The notes beneath the pieces are model-generated. The model was given only the letters and a program-made list of their open reading frames with translations, was not told the origin of the DNA and ran no database searches. Position numbers and translations under genes: made by a program. This document shows, in pieces, positions 17,759-26,208 of a DNA stretch of 64,000 nt (its first letter is position 1; the number at the start of each line of letters is the position of its first letter). This DNA comes from Acidiphilium rubrum (GTDB lineage: Bacteria > Pseudomonadota > Alphaproteobacteria > Acetobacterales > Acetobacteraceae), in assembly GCF_900156265.1 (NCBI RefSeq), contig NZ_FTNE01000001.1:181528-245527 (forward strand), written 5' to 3'.

Positions 17759-18492
17759 AGCCGATCAGTCTCGCCGTATTTCTTGCCCTGGCAGCCCCAC
17801 TCGGCCTGGCGGCATGTTCGAGCGGCCCACCGGTGCAGACCAGTTTTCCCGAACTGCAATACACCTATTTGCCGCAGATCACCCTGAAGGTTGCCAGCGT
17901 TTCGGTGCGCGATGAATATCTGCCGGGCCCCAACGCCGCGCAGATGATCGCGGCGGCGCCCGAGGCGCCGGCCGCCGTGCTCGAGCGCATGGCCCGCGAA
18001 CGATTGATCGGCGATGGCAGCCCGGGTGCGGCGACGTTCACCATCAAGCGCGCGGCGCTCGAACAGGTGGGCGATAATCTCGAAGGCACCATGACGGTGG
18101 AACTCAGCGTCAATACCAGCAACGGCCAGCGGGTCGGCTATGCCGATGCCACGGTGTCGCGCAGCGAAACCGCGCCTTCCAACGAAACGCCCGATCGGAT
18201 GCGCGCCGCGCTCTATGCGCTGACCAAGCGCATGATGGCGGATATGAACGTCGAACTCCAATACCAGATCCAGAAGAGCCTGCCCGACTGGCTCGCCTAT
18301 AGCCCCACGCCCGGCATGGCCCCCGCCGCGTCCACCCTGCCGCCCACCTACAACGCCAATAACGGCATCGTGGCACAACCGCTCGGCGGCTCGGCCCCGG
18401 CCACCGGCGCCAGCCCCGCGCTGGTCGGCCCACCGGCCGTGCCCGGCCAGACCCTTGGCACCATGCCACTGCCCAGCCCGCAGGTGCAGTGA
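17755..18492 (+). CDS. predicted lipoprotein, unknown function
   Basis: The N terminus is a lipoprotein signal, MKPISLAVFLALAAPLGLAAC, with lipobox LAAC at about residues 18-21 followed by SSGPP. The mature part has no family I can name. It contains a central region with alternating charged segments and a proline/alanine-rich end with a short repeated PPT/PPA flavour. The start overlaps the hslO stop (ATGA) with GGGAGG upstream, so it is coupled to hslO. The family appears to be an envelope protein, but no activity can be assigned. Length is 245 residues. Confidence 0.75.
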   Translation: MKPISLAVFLALAAPLGLAACSSGPPVQTSFPELQYTYLPQITLKVASVSVRDEYLPGPNAAQMIAAAPEAPAAVLERMARERLIGDGSPGAATFTIKRAALEQVGDNLEGTMTVELSVNTSNGQRVGYADATVSRSETAPSNETPDRMRAALYALTKRMMADMNVELQYQIQKSLPDWLAYSPTPGMAPAASTLPPTYNANNGIVAQPLGGSAPATGASPALVGPPAVPGQTLGTMPLPSPQVQ

Positions 18493-18526
18493 TGCTGGCG
18501 TGGATGCCCCCCATCCATCGACAGCG

Positions 18527-19408
18527 TCAGGCGAGCAATTGTTTGCGGATCTCGAGCAGGGCGGCGCGCCGTGCGTGGTCGGTGCGCGGGTAGTTCATAT
18601 CGAGCGCGGTCAGCGTGTCGAGAATGATCTGTGACACGATGAGGCGGGCGTTGTGCTTGTCATCGGCCGGCACGACGTACCATGGTGCCTCGGCGGTGCT
18701 GGTCGCATCGAGGCAGGCTTCGTAGGCGGCCTGATACTGGTCCCAGAAGCCGCGTTCCTCGATGTCGGCGGTGCTGAATTTCCAGTTCTTTGCCGGATCG
18801 TCGATCCGTGCGAGGAAGCGCTTGCGCTGTTCATCTTTCGACAGGTGCAGGAAGAATTTGATGATTCTGGTGCCGTTCAGCGTCAGGTGATGCTCCAGAT
18901 CGTTGATCGAGCGATAGCGGGTATCCCAGAACGCGCCCATGTCGTGCGGATTGTCCGGCGGCGGGTCGGGCAGGGCCTCGCTGGTCAGAATGTCGGGATG
19001 CACCCGCGTGATCAGCACTTCCTCGTAATAGGAGCGGTTGAATATGCCGATCCGGCCGCGTTCGGGCAGGTTGCGGGTGGTGCGCCACAGAAAATCATGC
19101 TGCTGTTCCAGCGCGCTCGGGTGCTTGAAGCTGAACACCTGGCAGCCCTGCGGATTGACGCCCGACATCACGTGCTTGATCACGCCGTCCTTGCCGGCCG
19201 CGTCCATCGCCTGAAAGATCAGCAGGATCGCGTGGCGGTTCGAGGCGTAGAGGAGCTGTTGCAAGGCGCTCAACTGATCGACATGGTCGGACAGCAGTTT
19301 TTTGTAGCTCTTCTTCGAATCGAAAAACGGCTCGATTTCGGTTGGCAGCTTGTGCAGCCGGACGGTGTCGCCGGGTTTGATGCGGAAGCGGTGCGGATCG
19401 ATTTTCAA
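18527..19408 (-). CDS. polyphosphate kinase 2 family protein
   Basis: PPK2 enzymes transfer phosphate between polyphosphate and nucleotides. The Walker A-like loop [19 protein letters not shown] is at about residues 64-82, and [16 protein letters not shown] is the Walker B/lid region. The length of 293 residues fits single-domain PPK2. Several members of this short group act in the direction of nucleoside mono- or diphosphate phosphorylation, but the subclass cannot be fixed by eye. The ATG at 19408 gives a start [14 protein letters not shown] typical of the group. It lies 14 bases downstream of the PhnD-like gene on the same strand. Confidence 0.88.
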   Translation of the reverse strand: MKIDPHRFRIKPGDTVRLHKLPTEIEPFFDSKKSYKKLLSDHVDQLSALQQLLYASNRHAILLIFQAMDAAGKDGVIKHVMSGVNPQGCQVFSFKHPSALEQQHDFLWRTTRNLPERGRIGIFNRSYYEEVLITRVHPDILTSEALPDPPPDNPHDMGAFWDTRYRSINDLEHHLTLNGTRIIKFFLHLSKDEQRKRFLARIDDPAKNWKFSTADIEERGFWDQYQAAYEACLDATSTAEAPWYVVPADDKHNARLIVSQIILDTLTALDMNYPRTDHARRAALLEIRKQLLA

Positions 19409-19422
19409 GCCAGTCTCCTCGC

Positions 19423-20238
19423 TCAGCCGAGTGCCGGATACCCCCGCGCCGCGGCGGCTTCGCCCATCGTGCGGATCGGCGCGTAATCGGCGGCGGTGAG
19501 CCGCGCGATCCCTTTGATATGCAGGATCGCGCGGACACTGGCCAGTGACGGATCGTCCATCACAGCCTCCAGCGCCGCGATCATGCGCTGCACCACCTCA
19601 TCTTGCGTCGCGGCGGCGGTGACCAGCGGCAGGCCGGGCGTGGTGGGGGAGCGGCACAGCACGCGGGTGCCGGCGCATTCGCCGGGTGCGTGATCAGCCA
19701 AAAGCCCGTGCGTCACGCAATCGATCGCGGCGATATCGGCCGCACCGGTGCGGACCGCGCGCAGGCTGTCGCGATGCGCGCCGGTCACCAGCACGCGCCG
19801 GAAAAACGATGGGCCACCGGCGACCGGTGCCACCACCGCGCGCAACGCGCTCATGCCGGATTGGCTGTTCCAGCCGTTGATCGCGGCGATGCCGCCGCGC
19901 AGATCGGCAATGCGCTGGGCCGGATGATCGGACCGCACGATGATGAGGCTGCAATAATCCGCCCCATCGCAGCCGGGCAGATCGTAGCACGGGGTTGCCA
20001 CCAGACGGACGGTTTCGCGCAGCGTGGTCATGAACGGCAGGCCGCAGGTCTGCGCCAGTACCAGGGCCGGATCACGCCAGATCGTCTCCAGCGGTCGGTC
20101 ATGCGCCAGCGCGTCCGGCACCTGTGCGATGCCGTCTGCCCGCATCCGGTCGCGGATCGCCTGCCACAGCCGATCGATCGCCGGGCGCAATTGCGGCAGA
20201 TCGTACATCGCAAGGCTGGCAACCGGCGCGGCGCTCAT
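19423..20238 (-). CDS. PhnD-like substrate-binding protein without signal peptide
   Basis: The protein (271 residues) has the periplasmic-binding fold of phosphate/phosphonate-type proteins. [13 protein letters not shown], an [20 protein letters not shown] hinge, [14 protein letters not shown] and an [15 protein letters not shown] segment match PhnD family sites. There is no signal peptide; the start [17 protein letters not shown] is not hydrophobic enough, so it may act in the cytoplasm. The ATG overlaps the stop of the ammonia-lyase-like gene (20235-20238). No ABC permease or ATPase gene is near, which argues against ordinary transport. Ligand unknown. Confidence 0.75.
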   Translation of the reverse strand: MSAAPVASLAMYDLPQLRPAIDRLWQAIRDRMRADGIAQVPDALAHDRPLETIWRDPALVLAQTCGLPFMTTLRETVRLVATPCYDLPGCDGADYCSLIIVRSDHPAQRIADLRGGIAAINGWNSQSGMSALRAVVAPVAGGPSFFRRVLVTGAHRDSLRAVRTGAADIAAIDCVTHGLLADHAPGECAGTRVLCRSPTTPGLPLVTAAATQDEVVQRMIAALEAVMDDPSLASVRAILHIKGIARLTAADYAPIRTMGEAAAARGYPALG

Positions 20239-21728
20239 GACGCGGCGATAACAATGGCGCGCGCCGCACTCAGGTCGAAAATTGCCTCGCCTTCCACGCC
20301 GATCGGCAGCAGCGGCCGCAGGGCGGTGAACAGCGGTCCGGTGCGGGCACCCAGCGTCGCGGGAGCGATGCCGCGCCGCGCGATCGCCCAGGCGGCACAG
20401 ACCGCCTCGATCGTGGCGAGGTTCCACGCCGGTGCGAGCATCTGTTCGAGCTGATCGACCGCGACCGGCGCGTTGCCCGCCACATCCTCGACCCCGTCGC
20501 CCAGCTGGCCGCGAAAATTCAGCACCGCCGGGTTCGCCGCCTGCCGCACCGATGCGAGGCAACCGGCGGCGATGTGACCGAGGTTGAGAAACTGTACCCC
20601 GCCATCCGCCGCGTCGTGCCCGGCCAGCCCGGTGGGCAAGCCGCTGAACTGCGCCCATTGGATTTTATGGATGCGCTCGCCCGCGGCATCGCACAGCCTG
20701 GCCAAAGCGAGCCGCAGCGTATCGAGCGTCAAGGCCAGCAGCGTGGTGTCCATGTTGCCGTGCGAGATGAACGGGGCCGGCGCGTCATCGCCCCACAGCA
20801 CCAACGGATTATCGGGGATCGCGTTCAACTCCCGCTCCCAGGCGTCCCACGCGAAATCGAGCGCCGCCGCCGCCGCGCCGTGGATTTGCGGCACGCAGCG
20901 AAAGCTCAACGGGTCCTGCAACAAGCGGTTCACCCCGCCGGCCAGCAGCGCGCCACCGGCCAGCGCCGCGCGCAGGCGCTGGCCCACCGCACTCTGCCCC
21001 GGCTGGCCGCGCGCCTGATCGACCGCCTCGCTCCATGACGCCGCATTGCCCTGAAACCCTTCGAGCGACAGGCAGGCGACGAGGTTTTGCACCGCGAACA
21101 GCCGCCGCGCCTCGGCCAGCGCCAGGCTGCCGAGGCCGAGGGTGAAAGCGTTGCTGTTGAGCAGCGACAGCGCCTCCTTCGCGGCCAGCCCATCGAGCGA
21201 TGCCGCGCCGCGCCCGCCGGCGCCGACGCCAGCGCGGCCGATGATGCCGAGCGATAATTGGCTCATCGCAACGATATCCGACATGCCCGACGATGAGCCG
21301 AGTACCGCATCCGGCAAGTCATCCGCCTGCAACCGCGCCAGCAGCGCATCGACCAGCACCGGCCGCACGCCGGTACGCCCTGACGCCATGATGTGCAGCT
21401 GGATCGCCAGCGCCGCCCGCACCCCGGCGCGGCTGGCGCGCGGAGCCGGCGCGATCGTGGCATGGGCGGTGATCAACCGGTCGTTGAAGGCGGCGATGGT
21501 GGCGGGATCGACCGCGAAATCCTTCTGGCTGCCCACCCCCGTCGTCACGCCATAGGCGGGGATGCCGGCGGCGACGATGCGCTCGACCACGGCGCGTCCG
21601 GCGGCGATGCGGGGCACGGCGGGCGATGCGAGCGCGGGCGTGGCACCGCCGTGGGCGAGCGCTTCGAGGTCATCGATGCTGAGGCGCGCGCCGAGCTCGA
21701 CGATCGGCGCCTTGGCGGTCTGGCTCAA
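20235..21728 (-). CDS. aromatic amino acid ammonia-lyase-like protein lacking the MIO triad
   Basis: The 497-residue protein is plainly of the histidine/phenylalanine ammonia-lyase fold. It has YGVTTGVGSQKD (with the catalytic tyrosine), SGRTGVRPVLVDALLARL, AAKEALSLLNSNAF and LQDPLSFRCVPQIHGA. In canonical enzymes GSVGASGDLAPLAH forms the MIO cofactor from Ala-Ser-Gly. Here the gapless counterpart is GSSSGMSDIVAMSQ, so the triad is Gly-Met-Ser (residues 148-150) and MIO cannot form by the usual route. The tyrosine of QDxYSxR is leucine. It is therefore not an ordinary ammonia-lyase. It is coupled on both sides by 4-base overlaps to an XRE regulator and a PhnD-like gene. Confidence 0.85.
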   Translation of the reverse strand: MSQTAKAPIVELGARLSIDDLEALAHGGATPALASPAVPRIAAGRAVVERIVAAGIPAYGVTTGVGSQKDFAVDPATIAAFNDRLITAHATIAPAPRASRAGVRAALAIQLHIMASGRTGVRPVLVDALLARLQADDLPDAVLGSSSGMSDIVAMSQLSLGIIGRAGVGAGGRGAASLDGLAAKEALSLLNSNAFTLGLGSLALAEARRLFAVQNLVACLSLEGFQGNAASWSEAVDQARGQPGQSAVGQRLRAALAGGALLAGGVNRLLQDPLSFRCVPQIHGAAAAALDFAWDAWERELNAIPDNPLVLWGDDAPAPFISHGNMDTTLLALTLDTLRLALARLCDAAGERIHKIQWAQFSGLPTGLAGHDAADGGVQFLNLGHIAAGCLASVRQAANPAVLNFRGQLGDGVEDVAGNAPVAVDQLEQMLAPAWNLATIEAVCAAWAIARRGIAPATLGARTGPLFTALRPLLPIGVEGEAIFDLSAARAIVIAAS

Positions 21729-22576
21729 TCCGGGGGTACTTTCAGGTTAGAGAAAAACGCCGCGATGTCGGGCGGTTGCACCACCGCGCCGCGCACCAGC
21801 TGGTCGAACCGGCGGATCAGGGCGCGGATATGCTCGGTCCAGGTGAACACGAAATAAAATCCGCCGACGAACACGGCCGCGCGCGTGGTGCCGAACACGG
21901 TGAACGGCACGGAATACAAATCGCGCCGGTCGAACAGGAACAGCCGGAAACTCGGGTACAGCTCGCGGCTGAGGGTCTGGATGCGCGCGATCTGTTCGGC
22001 CCGGTCAACCGCCGCCAGACCGGCCCAGACACCCCGGCCAGCGGCGAATTCCTCGATCGCCTGGACCGCGGCGCAGGCTTCGATTTCGGTTTCCGGGCGT
22101 TGCAGATATTCCAGCCGGCTGGTCACGCTGTCCCAGCGGGGCGGCGCATCGCCGCTCGCGTGGCGATATTCATGCATCAGCACGGCTTCGGTCTTCAACA
22201 GATCGGGGAAGCCGACCGGCACGGTGCGGATCTTGTTGCCGGCGGTCTCGACCATCCATTGAAACATCCGGTCATCGATCGGCAGACCCTCATGCGGTTC
22301 GATCTGCATGATCTCGCCGAAACTCGCCTGGGTCACCTGTTCGCGCAGATTGAGCCCGAGCAGCCAGTCGGTCGAGACGCCGCAGGCGGTGGCGATCGCC
22401 ACCAGCGTTTCCGCGCGCGGCAGGCGAGGGGTCTGGTCGCTGAGCAATTGCGTCAAGGTCGATCGATCGAGCCCGGTGGCGCGGGCAAACGCCGCCTGCG
22501 TCATGCCGCGCTGGGCAATCACGTCGAGCAGGCGGTCGCGAAACGCGGGCGCGGCGATCCGGCGATCAGGAACCAT
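21725..22576 (-). CDS. XRE-family regulator with unknown C-terminal sensor domain
   Basis: The N-terminal helix-turn-helix (residues about 10-75) reads RLLDVIAQRGMTQAAFARATGLDRSTLTQLLS. A cytosolic C-terminal domain of about 200 residues follows (FQWMVETAGNKIRTVPVGF, RRDLYSVPFTVFG, FTWTEHIRALIRRF). I cannot name it, but it is long enough to bind a ligand. The gene is first in a three-gene operon and its stop overlaps the lyase-like start. CATCATCGTGATG repeats just upstream are the likely autoregulatory site, shared with the divergent desaturase. Confidence 0.8.
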   Translation of the reverse strand: MVPDRRIAAPAFRDRLLDVIAQRGMTQAAFARATGLDRSTLTQLLSDQTPRLPRAETLVAIATACGVSTDWLLGLNLREQVTQASFGEIMQIEPHEGLPIDDRMFQWMVETAGNKIRTVPVGFPDLLKTEAVLMHEYRHASGDAPPRWDSVTSRLEYLQRPETEIEACAAVQAIEEFAAGRGVWAGLAAVDRAEQIARIQTLSRELYPSFRLFLFDRRDLYSVPFTVFGTTRAAVFVGGFYFVFTWTEHIRALIRRFDQLVRGAVVQPPDIAAFFSNLKVPPD

Positions 22577-22586
22577 GGTGGATCAT

Positions 22587-22615
22587 CATCATCGTGATGT
22601 GTGAATTATCATCAC
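22587..22615. promoter_or_regulatory. operator-like inverted repeats between XRE and desaturase genes
   Basis: CATCA-TCG-TGATG (22587-22599) is a perfect 13-bp palindrome. Its right arm GTGATG pairs again with CATCAC at 22610-22615, ten bases on. The cluster lies 10-40 bases upstream of the XRE start and about 65 bases upstream of the divergent desaturase, a good place for the XRE protein to control both. Confidence 0.6.
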
Positions 22616-22678
22616 ATGACGCGTTCTGTCTACAACTCGCACGTTTCCATCAGTTCATTCTGATTTTAAACCGACCCC

Positions 22679-23629
22679 ATGCTCCCGATCGATTCGAAAC
22701 CGCATGCAAAACCCCACGCAACCCAGATCGTTCCGGCCATCGAATGGCCGACGCTGGGACTGACGATCGTGATTTACGGGCTCTGGCTTGGCCTGACCTG
22801 GTTTCATGCGGCAATTCCCTGGCCGCTACTGCTGATCGGTGGGGCGTGGATCATCGCCTGGCATGGCTCGTTGCAGCATGAGTTGATCCACGGTCATCCG
22901 ACCCGCGTCGCCGCGGTCAATCGGGCGCTCGGCCTGCCCGCGCTCGCGCTGTTCCTGCCGTTCGATCGGTACCGCGCCTTGCACATCGCGCATCATCGCA
23001 ACGAATATCTGACCGATCCGCTGGAAGATCCCGAAACCTATTACTGGACGGCGATCGGTTGGCACCGCCTGCATCCGGCGGCGCGGATCATCGTGCATGG
23101 CTCGGCGCGGCTGGCCGGGCGGCTGCTGATCGGGCCGCCCTGGATGATCACGCGGTTTTTATTGCATGAGTCTGGTCGCCTGTGGCGCAATGAGCCCGGC
23201 GTGCGCGCCGCCTGGGCGGTGCATCTGCCGATCGCAGCGCTCATCGTGGTCTGGGTCGTCGCGGTGTGCGGCATCAGCCCGCTGCACTACGCGCTGCTGT
23301 TCATTCTGCCCGGCACCGCGCTGCTGCTGATCCGCTCCTTCGCTGAGCACCGCGCCGCACCCGATGCGGCGCACCGGACCGCCGTGGTCGAAAACGCCCG
23401 GCTGCTCGGCTGGCTGTTCCTGTTCAACAATCTGCACAGCGCGCATCACGAGCGGCCCGGCCTGCCATGGTACCGGCTGCCGCGCTGGTATCGCCAGGAG
23501 CGCAGCCGGCTGCTGCGCGATAACGGCGGGCTGGTCTACCAGGGCTACGGCGATGTCATCCGCCGCTACCTGATCCACCCGCATGATCAGCCGGTTCACC
23601 CGTTCGATCGCGAGGTGAACCGGCCCTGA
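22679..23629 (+). CDS. membrane fatty-acid desaturase-type di-iron protein
   Basis: Three histidine boxes of the membrane desaturase/hydroxylase family are visible, HELIHGHP, HIAHHRNEYLTDP and NNLHSAHHERPGLPWY. Hydrophobic stretches fit four or more membrane helices, for example LTIVIYGLWLGLTW and HYALLFILPGTALLLI. The di-iron centre would insert a double bond or hydroxyl into a lipid or similar chain; the substrate is unknown. Length is 316 residues. ATG 22679 is taken as the only start before the conserved part. It is divergent from the XRE gene with shared operator-like repeats, so it probably belongs to the same cassette. Confidence 0.82.
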   Translation: MLPIDSKPHAKPHATQIVPAIEWPTLGLTIVIYGLWLGLTWFHAAIPWPLLLIGGAWIIAWHGSLQHELIHGHPTRVAAVNRALGLPALALFLPFDRYRALHIAHHRNEYLTDPLEDPETYYWTAIGWHRLHPAARIIVHGSARLAGRLLIGPPWMITRFLLHESGRLWRNEPGVRAAWAVHLPIAALIVVWVVAVCGISPLHYALLFILPGTALLLIRSFAEHRAAPDAAHRTAVVENARLLGWLFLFNNLHSAHHERPGLPWYRLPRWYRQERSRLLRDNGGLVYQGYGDVIRRYLIHPHDQPVHPFDREVNRP

Positions 23630-23653
23630 TCAGGCCGCTTGCAGCGCCATCGT

Positions 23654-24607
23654 TCAAGCCGCTTGCAGCGCGGGCATCATCAGCGCTTCGGCGCGGGTGA
23701 ACAGCGCCGGATCGACCTTCGCGTCCGACGCCTTGATGTTCTCGTCGATCTGCGCGGGGCGCGATGCCCCGATGATCGCGGCGGCGACATTGGGCTCGCG
23801 CAGCACCCAGGCGAGGGCGAACTGCGCGAGCGTCAGCCCGGCCTGCTGGGCCAGCGGCTGCATGGCCTGCACCGCTTCGAGCACCGCGCGCCGCTCGGTC
23901 AAATCCTGCAGGAAATGGCCCATGCTGGCGCTGGTCGCGCGCGACCCGGCCGGCGGCTTGGCGCCGGGGTGGTATTTTCCGGTCAGAATACCCTGGCCGA
24001 GCGGGGACCAGACGATCTGCGAAATGCCGTGGGCGGCGCAATAGGGGATCACCGCGTCTTCCGGCTTGCGCCAGATCATCGAATATTGCGGCTGGCTGGA
24101 GACGAATTTCGCAACCCCCATCATCTCGGTTGCTTCGCGGATTTTCTCGACCGGCCATTCGGAAAACCCGACATAGCGGGTCTTGCCGGATTTCACCGCT
24201 GCGGTCAGCGCTTCCATGGTTTCATGCAGCGGCGTTTCGGGATCGTAGCGGTGGCATTGGTAGAGATCGACATGATCGACGCGGAGCCGTTTGAGCGACG
24301 CATCGAGCTGTTTTTCGATCTGCGCGCGCGACAGGCCCTTGTCGGTCTCGGTCATCGGAAAGAACAGCTTGGTCGCCAGCACGTAGCTATCACGCCGCAC
24401 CCCGGCGAGCGCCTCGCCCAGCACGGTTTCGGCGGCACCCTTGCCGTAGATATTGGCGGTGTCGATCAGTGTGATGCCAAGTTCCAGCGCGCGTTTGACG
24501 CAGGCGATCGACTGGTCCTTTTCGACGCCGCCGGAATAGGTCAGCCACGAGCCGAGCGCGATGTCCGATACGGTCAGGTCGCTGTCGCCGAGTTTACGGT
24601 ATTGCAT
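23654..24607 (-). CDS. aldo/keto reductase
   Basis: This NADPH-dependent oxidoreductase has a TIM-barrel fold and resembles the potassium-channel beta-subunit branch. MQYRKLGDSDLTVSDIALG opens the protein, and LIDTANIYGKGAAETVLGEAL holds the catalytic aspartate and tyrosine. HVDLYQCHRYDP and the late AAIIGASRPAQIDENI cofactor region follow. Length is 317 residues. ATG 24607 has GGAGAC upstream. It points away from the decarboxylase gene. The physiological substrate is unknown. Confidence 0.9.
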   Translation of the reverse strand: MQYRKLGDSDLTVSDIALGSWLTYSGGVEKDQSIACVKRALELGITLIDTANIYGKGAAETVLGEALAGVRRDSYVLATKLFFPMTETDKGLSRAQIEKQLDASLKRLRVDHVDLYQCHRYDPETPLHETMEALTAAVKSGKTRYVGFSEWPVEKIREATEMMGVAKFVSSQPQYSMIWRKPEDAVIPYCAAHGISQIVWSPLGQGILTGKYHPGAKPPAGSRATSASMGHFLQDLTERRAVLEAVQAMQPLAQQAGLTLAQFALAWVLREPNVAAAIIGASRPAQIDENIKASDAKVDPALFTRAEALMMPALQAA

Positions 24608-24701
24608 GAATGTCTCCTCAAATGTCCGCACGACAGATTGCGTCGCAACCGGCCGGGCGCAACCCTTTACCGCCGTACCGCCGCTCGATAAGCACGCGGG
24701 C

Positions 24702-26135
24702 ATGACCACACTCGACCCTGACGATTGGAGCGGCCTGCGCGCGCTCGGCCATCGGATGATGGACGACATGATCGACCGGCTGGCGGGATTATCGGCCTCT
24801 CCGGTCTGGCGCCCGATGCCACCATCGATCCGGTCGGGCTTTACCGCCGCACTGCCGGTCGCAGGCACCGGGCCGGAGGCGGCCTACGCGCGGTTCACCG
24901 AAACCATCGCACCCTATGCATCGGGCAACACCCATCCGCGCTTCATGGGCTGGGTGCAGGGCGGCGGCAATCCGGTCGGGATGCTGGCGGAATTGCTCGC
25001 GGCCGGGCTGAACGAGAATTGCGGCGGGCGCGATCACGTCGGCCTCGCGGTCGAACGCCAGGTGATCGCCTGGTCCGCCGCCATGCTCGGCCTGCCGGAG
25101 ACCACCGGCGGTCTGATGGTGACCGGATCATCGATCGCCAATTTCATCGCGTTGCTCTGCGCGCGGCGGCGCTTCTGCGGCCCCGCTGTCCGGCGGGACG
25201 GCGTGGAAGGTGCCCCGCTGGTGGGCTACGCACAGGAGGGCGTGCACCGCTGCGTGCCCGGCGCGTTCGACATGGCGGGGTTGGGCAGCGCCGCGCTGCG
25301 CCGGATCGGCACGGATGATTCGGGGCGGATCGACCTCGCAGCACTGGAGGCGCGGATTATCGCCGATCGCGCGGCCGGGTGTGCGCCGTTTCTGCTGGTC
25401 GGCACGGCCGGCAGCGTCGATATCGGCGCGATCGATGATCTGGCCGCACTGGCCGCGGTCGCGGCGCGGCACGGGCTGTGGTTTCATGTCGATGCCGCGT
25501 TCGGCGCGCTGCTCGCGTTGTCACCCAGCCGCGCGGCGCTGCTCGATGGCATCGGGCAGGCGGATTCGGTCGCGTTCGATTTTCACAAATGGGCGCAGGT
25601 GCAATATGATTCCGGCTGCATCCTGGTGCGCGAGCAACAATGGATGCTCGACAGTTTCGCGCAATCCGCCTCGTATTTGACCAACACGGCGCGCGGCCTG
25701 GCGGGCGGCGCGCCCTGGCCGTGCGACCTCGGGCCCGATCTGTCGCGCGGGTTTCGCGCCCTGAAAGTGTGGATGACGCTCGAGGCCTATGGCACCGCGC
25801 GGCTGGGTGCCATCGTCGATCATGGCTGCGACCTCGCGCAACGCCTCGCGGCAACGCTTGCGGCGAGCCCGATGCTGGTCCTCGCCGCCCCGGTCGCACT
25901 GAACATCGTGTGTTTTCGCTATGACGACGGCGGGCCGGACCTCGATGGGCTGAACAGCGATCTCGCGGCCGATCTGCAGGAGGCGGGGCAATTCGTCGTC
26001 TCGACCACGCTGATCGGTGGCAAGCGTGTGCTGCGCGCCGCCATCGTCAATCACCGCACTACCGAAGCCGATGTCGATGCCCTGGTCGCGGCGATCTGCG
26101 AAGCCGCGCAAAACCGGCGGCATCGATCGGCCTGA
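24702..26135 (+). CDS. PLP-dependent amino acid decarboxylase family protein
   Basis: This is a group II decarboxylase (aromatic-L-amino-acid or glutamate decarboxylase fold). The PLP lysine is in SVAFDFHKWAQVQYDSG. HPRFMGWVQGGGNPVGML and FHVDAAFGALLALS, where the aspartate contacts the cofactor, are typical. ATG 24702 gives 477 residues; upstream in-frame ATGs lie in the promoter of the divergent reductase. The substrate cannot be fixed by eye. It stands alone between the aldo/keto reductase and the sulfite dehydrogenase operon. Confidence 0.85.
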   Translation: MTTLDPDDWSGLRALGHRMMDDMIDRLAGLSASPVWRPMPPSIRSGFTAALPVAGTGPEAAYARFTETIAPYASGNTHPRFMGWVQGGGNPVGMLAELLAAGLNENCGGRDHVGLAVERQVIAWSAAMLGLPETTGGLMVTGSSIANFIALLCARRRFCGPAVRRDGVEGAPLVGYAQEGVHRCVPGAFDMAGLGSAALRRIGTDDSGRIDLAALEARIIADRAAGCAPFLLVGTAGSVDIGAIDDLAALAAVAARHGLWFHVDAAFGALLALSPSRAALLDGIGQADSVAFDFHKWAQVQYDSGCILVREQQWMLDSFAQSASYLTNTARGLAGGAPWPCDLGPDLSRGFRALKVWMTLEAYGTARLGAIVDHGCDLAQRLAATLAASPMLVLAAPVALNIVCFRYDDGGPDLDGLNSDLAADLQEAGQFVVSTTLIGGKRVLRAAIVNHRTTEADVDALVAAICEAAQNRRHRSA

Positions 26136-26208
26136 CCGATCGGTTCGATCACGCCGGACGGATGGTTGAGCCCGATCATCCCCGCCATAAAGGGGCCAGA
26201 GGTGTCCC

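Noticed and set aside
21375-21392. Ala-Ser-Gly at residues 115-117 of the lyase-like protein as a possible MIO triad
   Set aside because: It aligns with the GHSGVRP segment of normal lyases, about 30 residues before the real MIO site, so it is not the cofactor triad.
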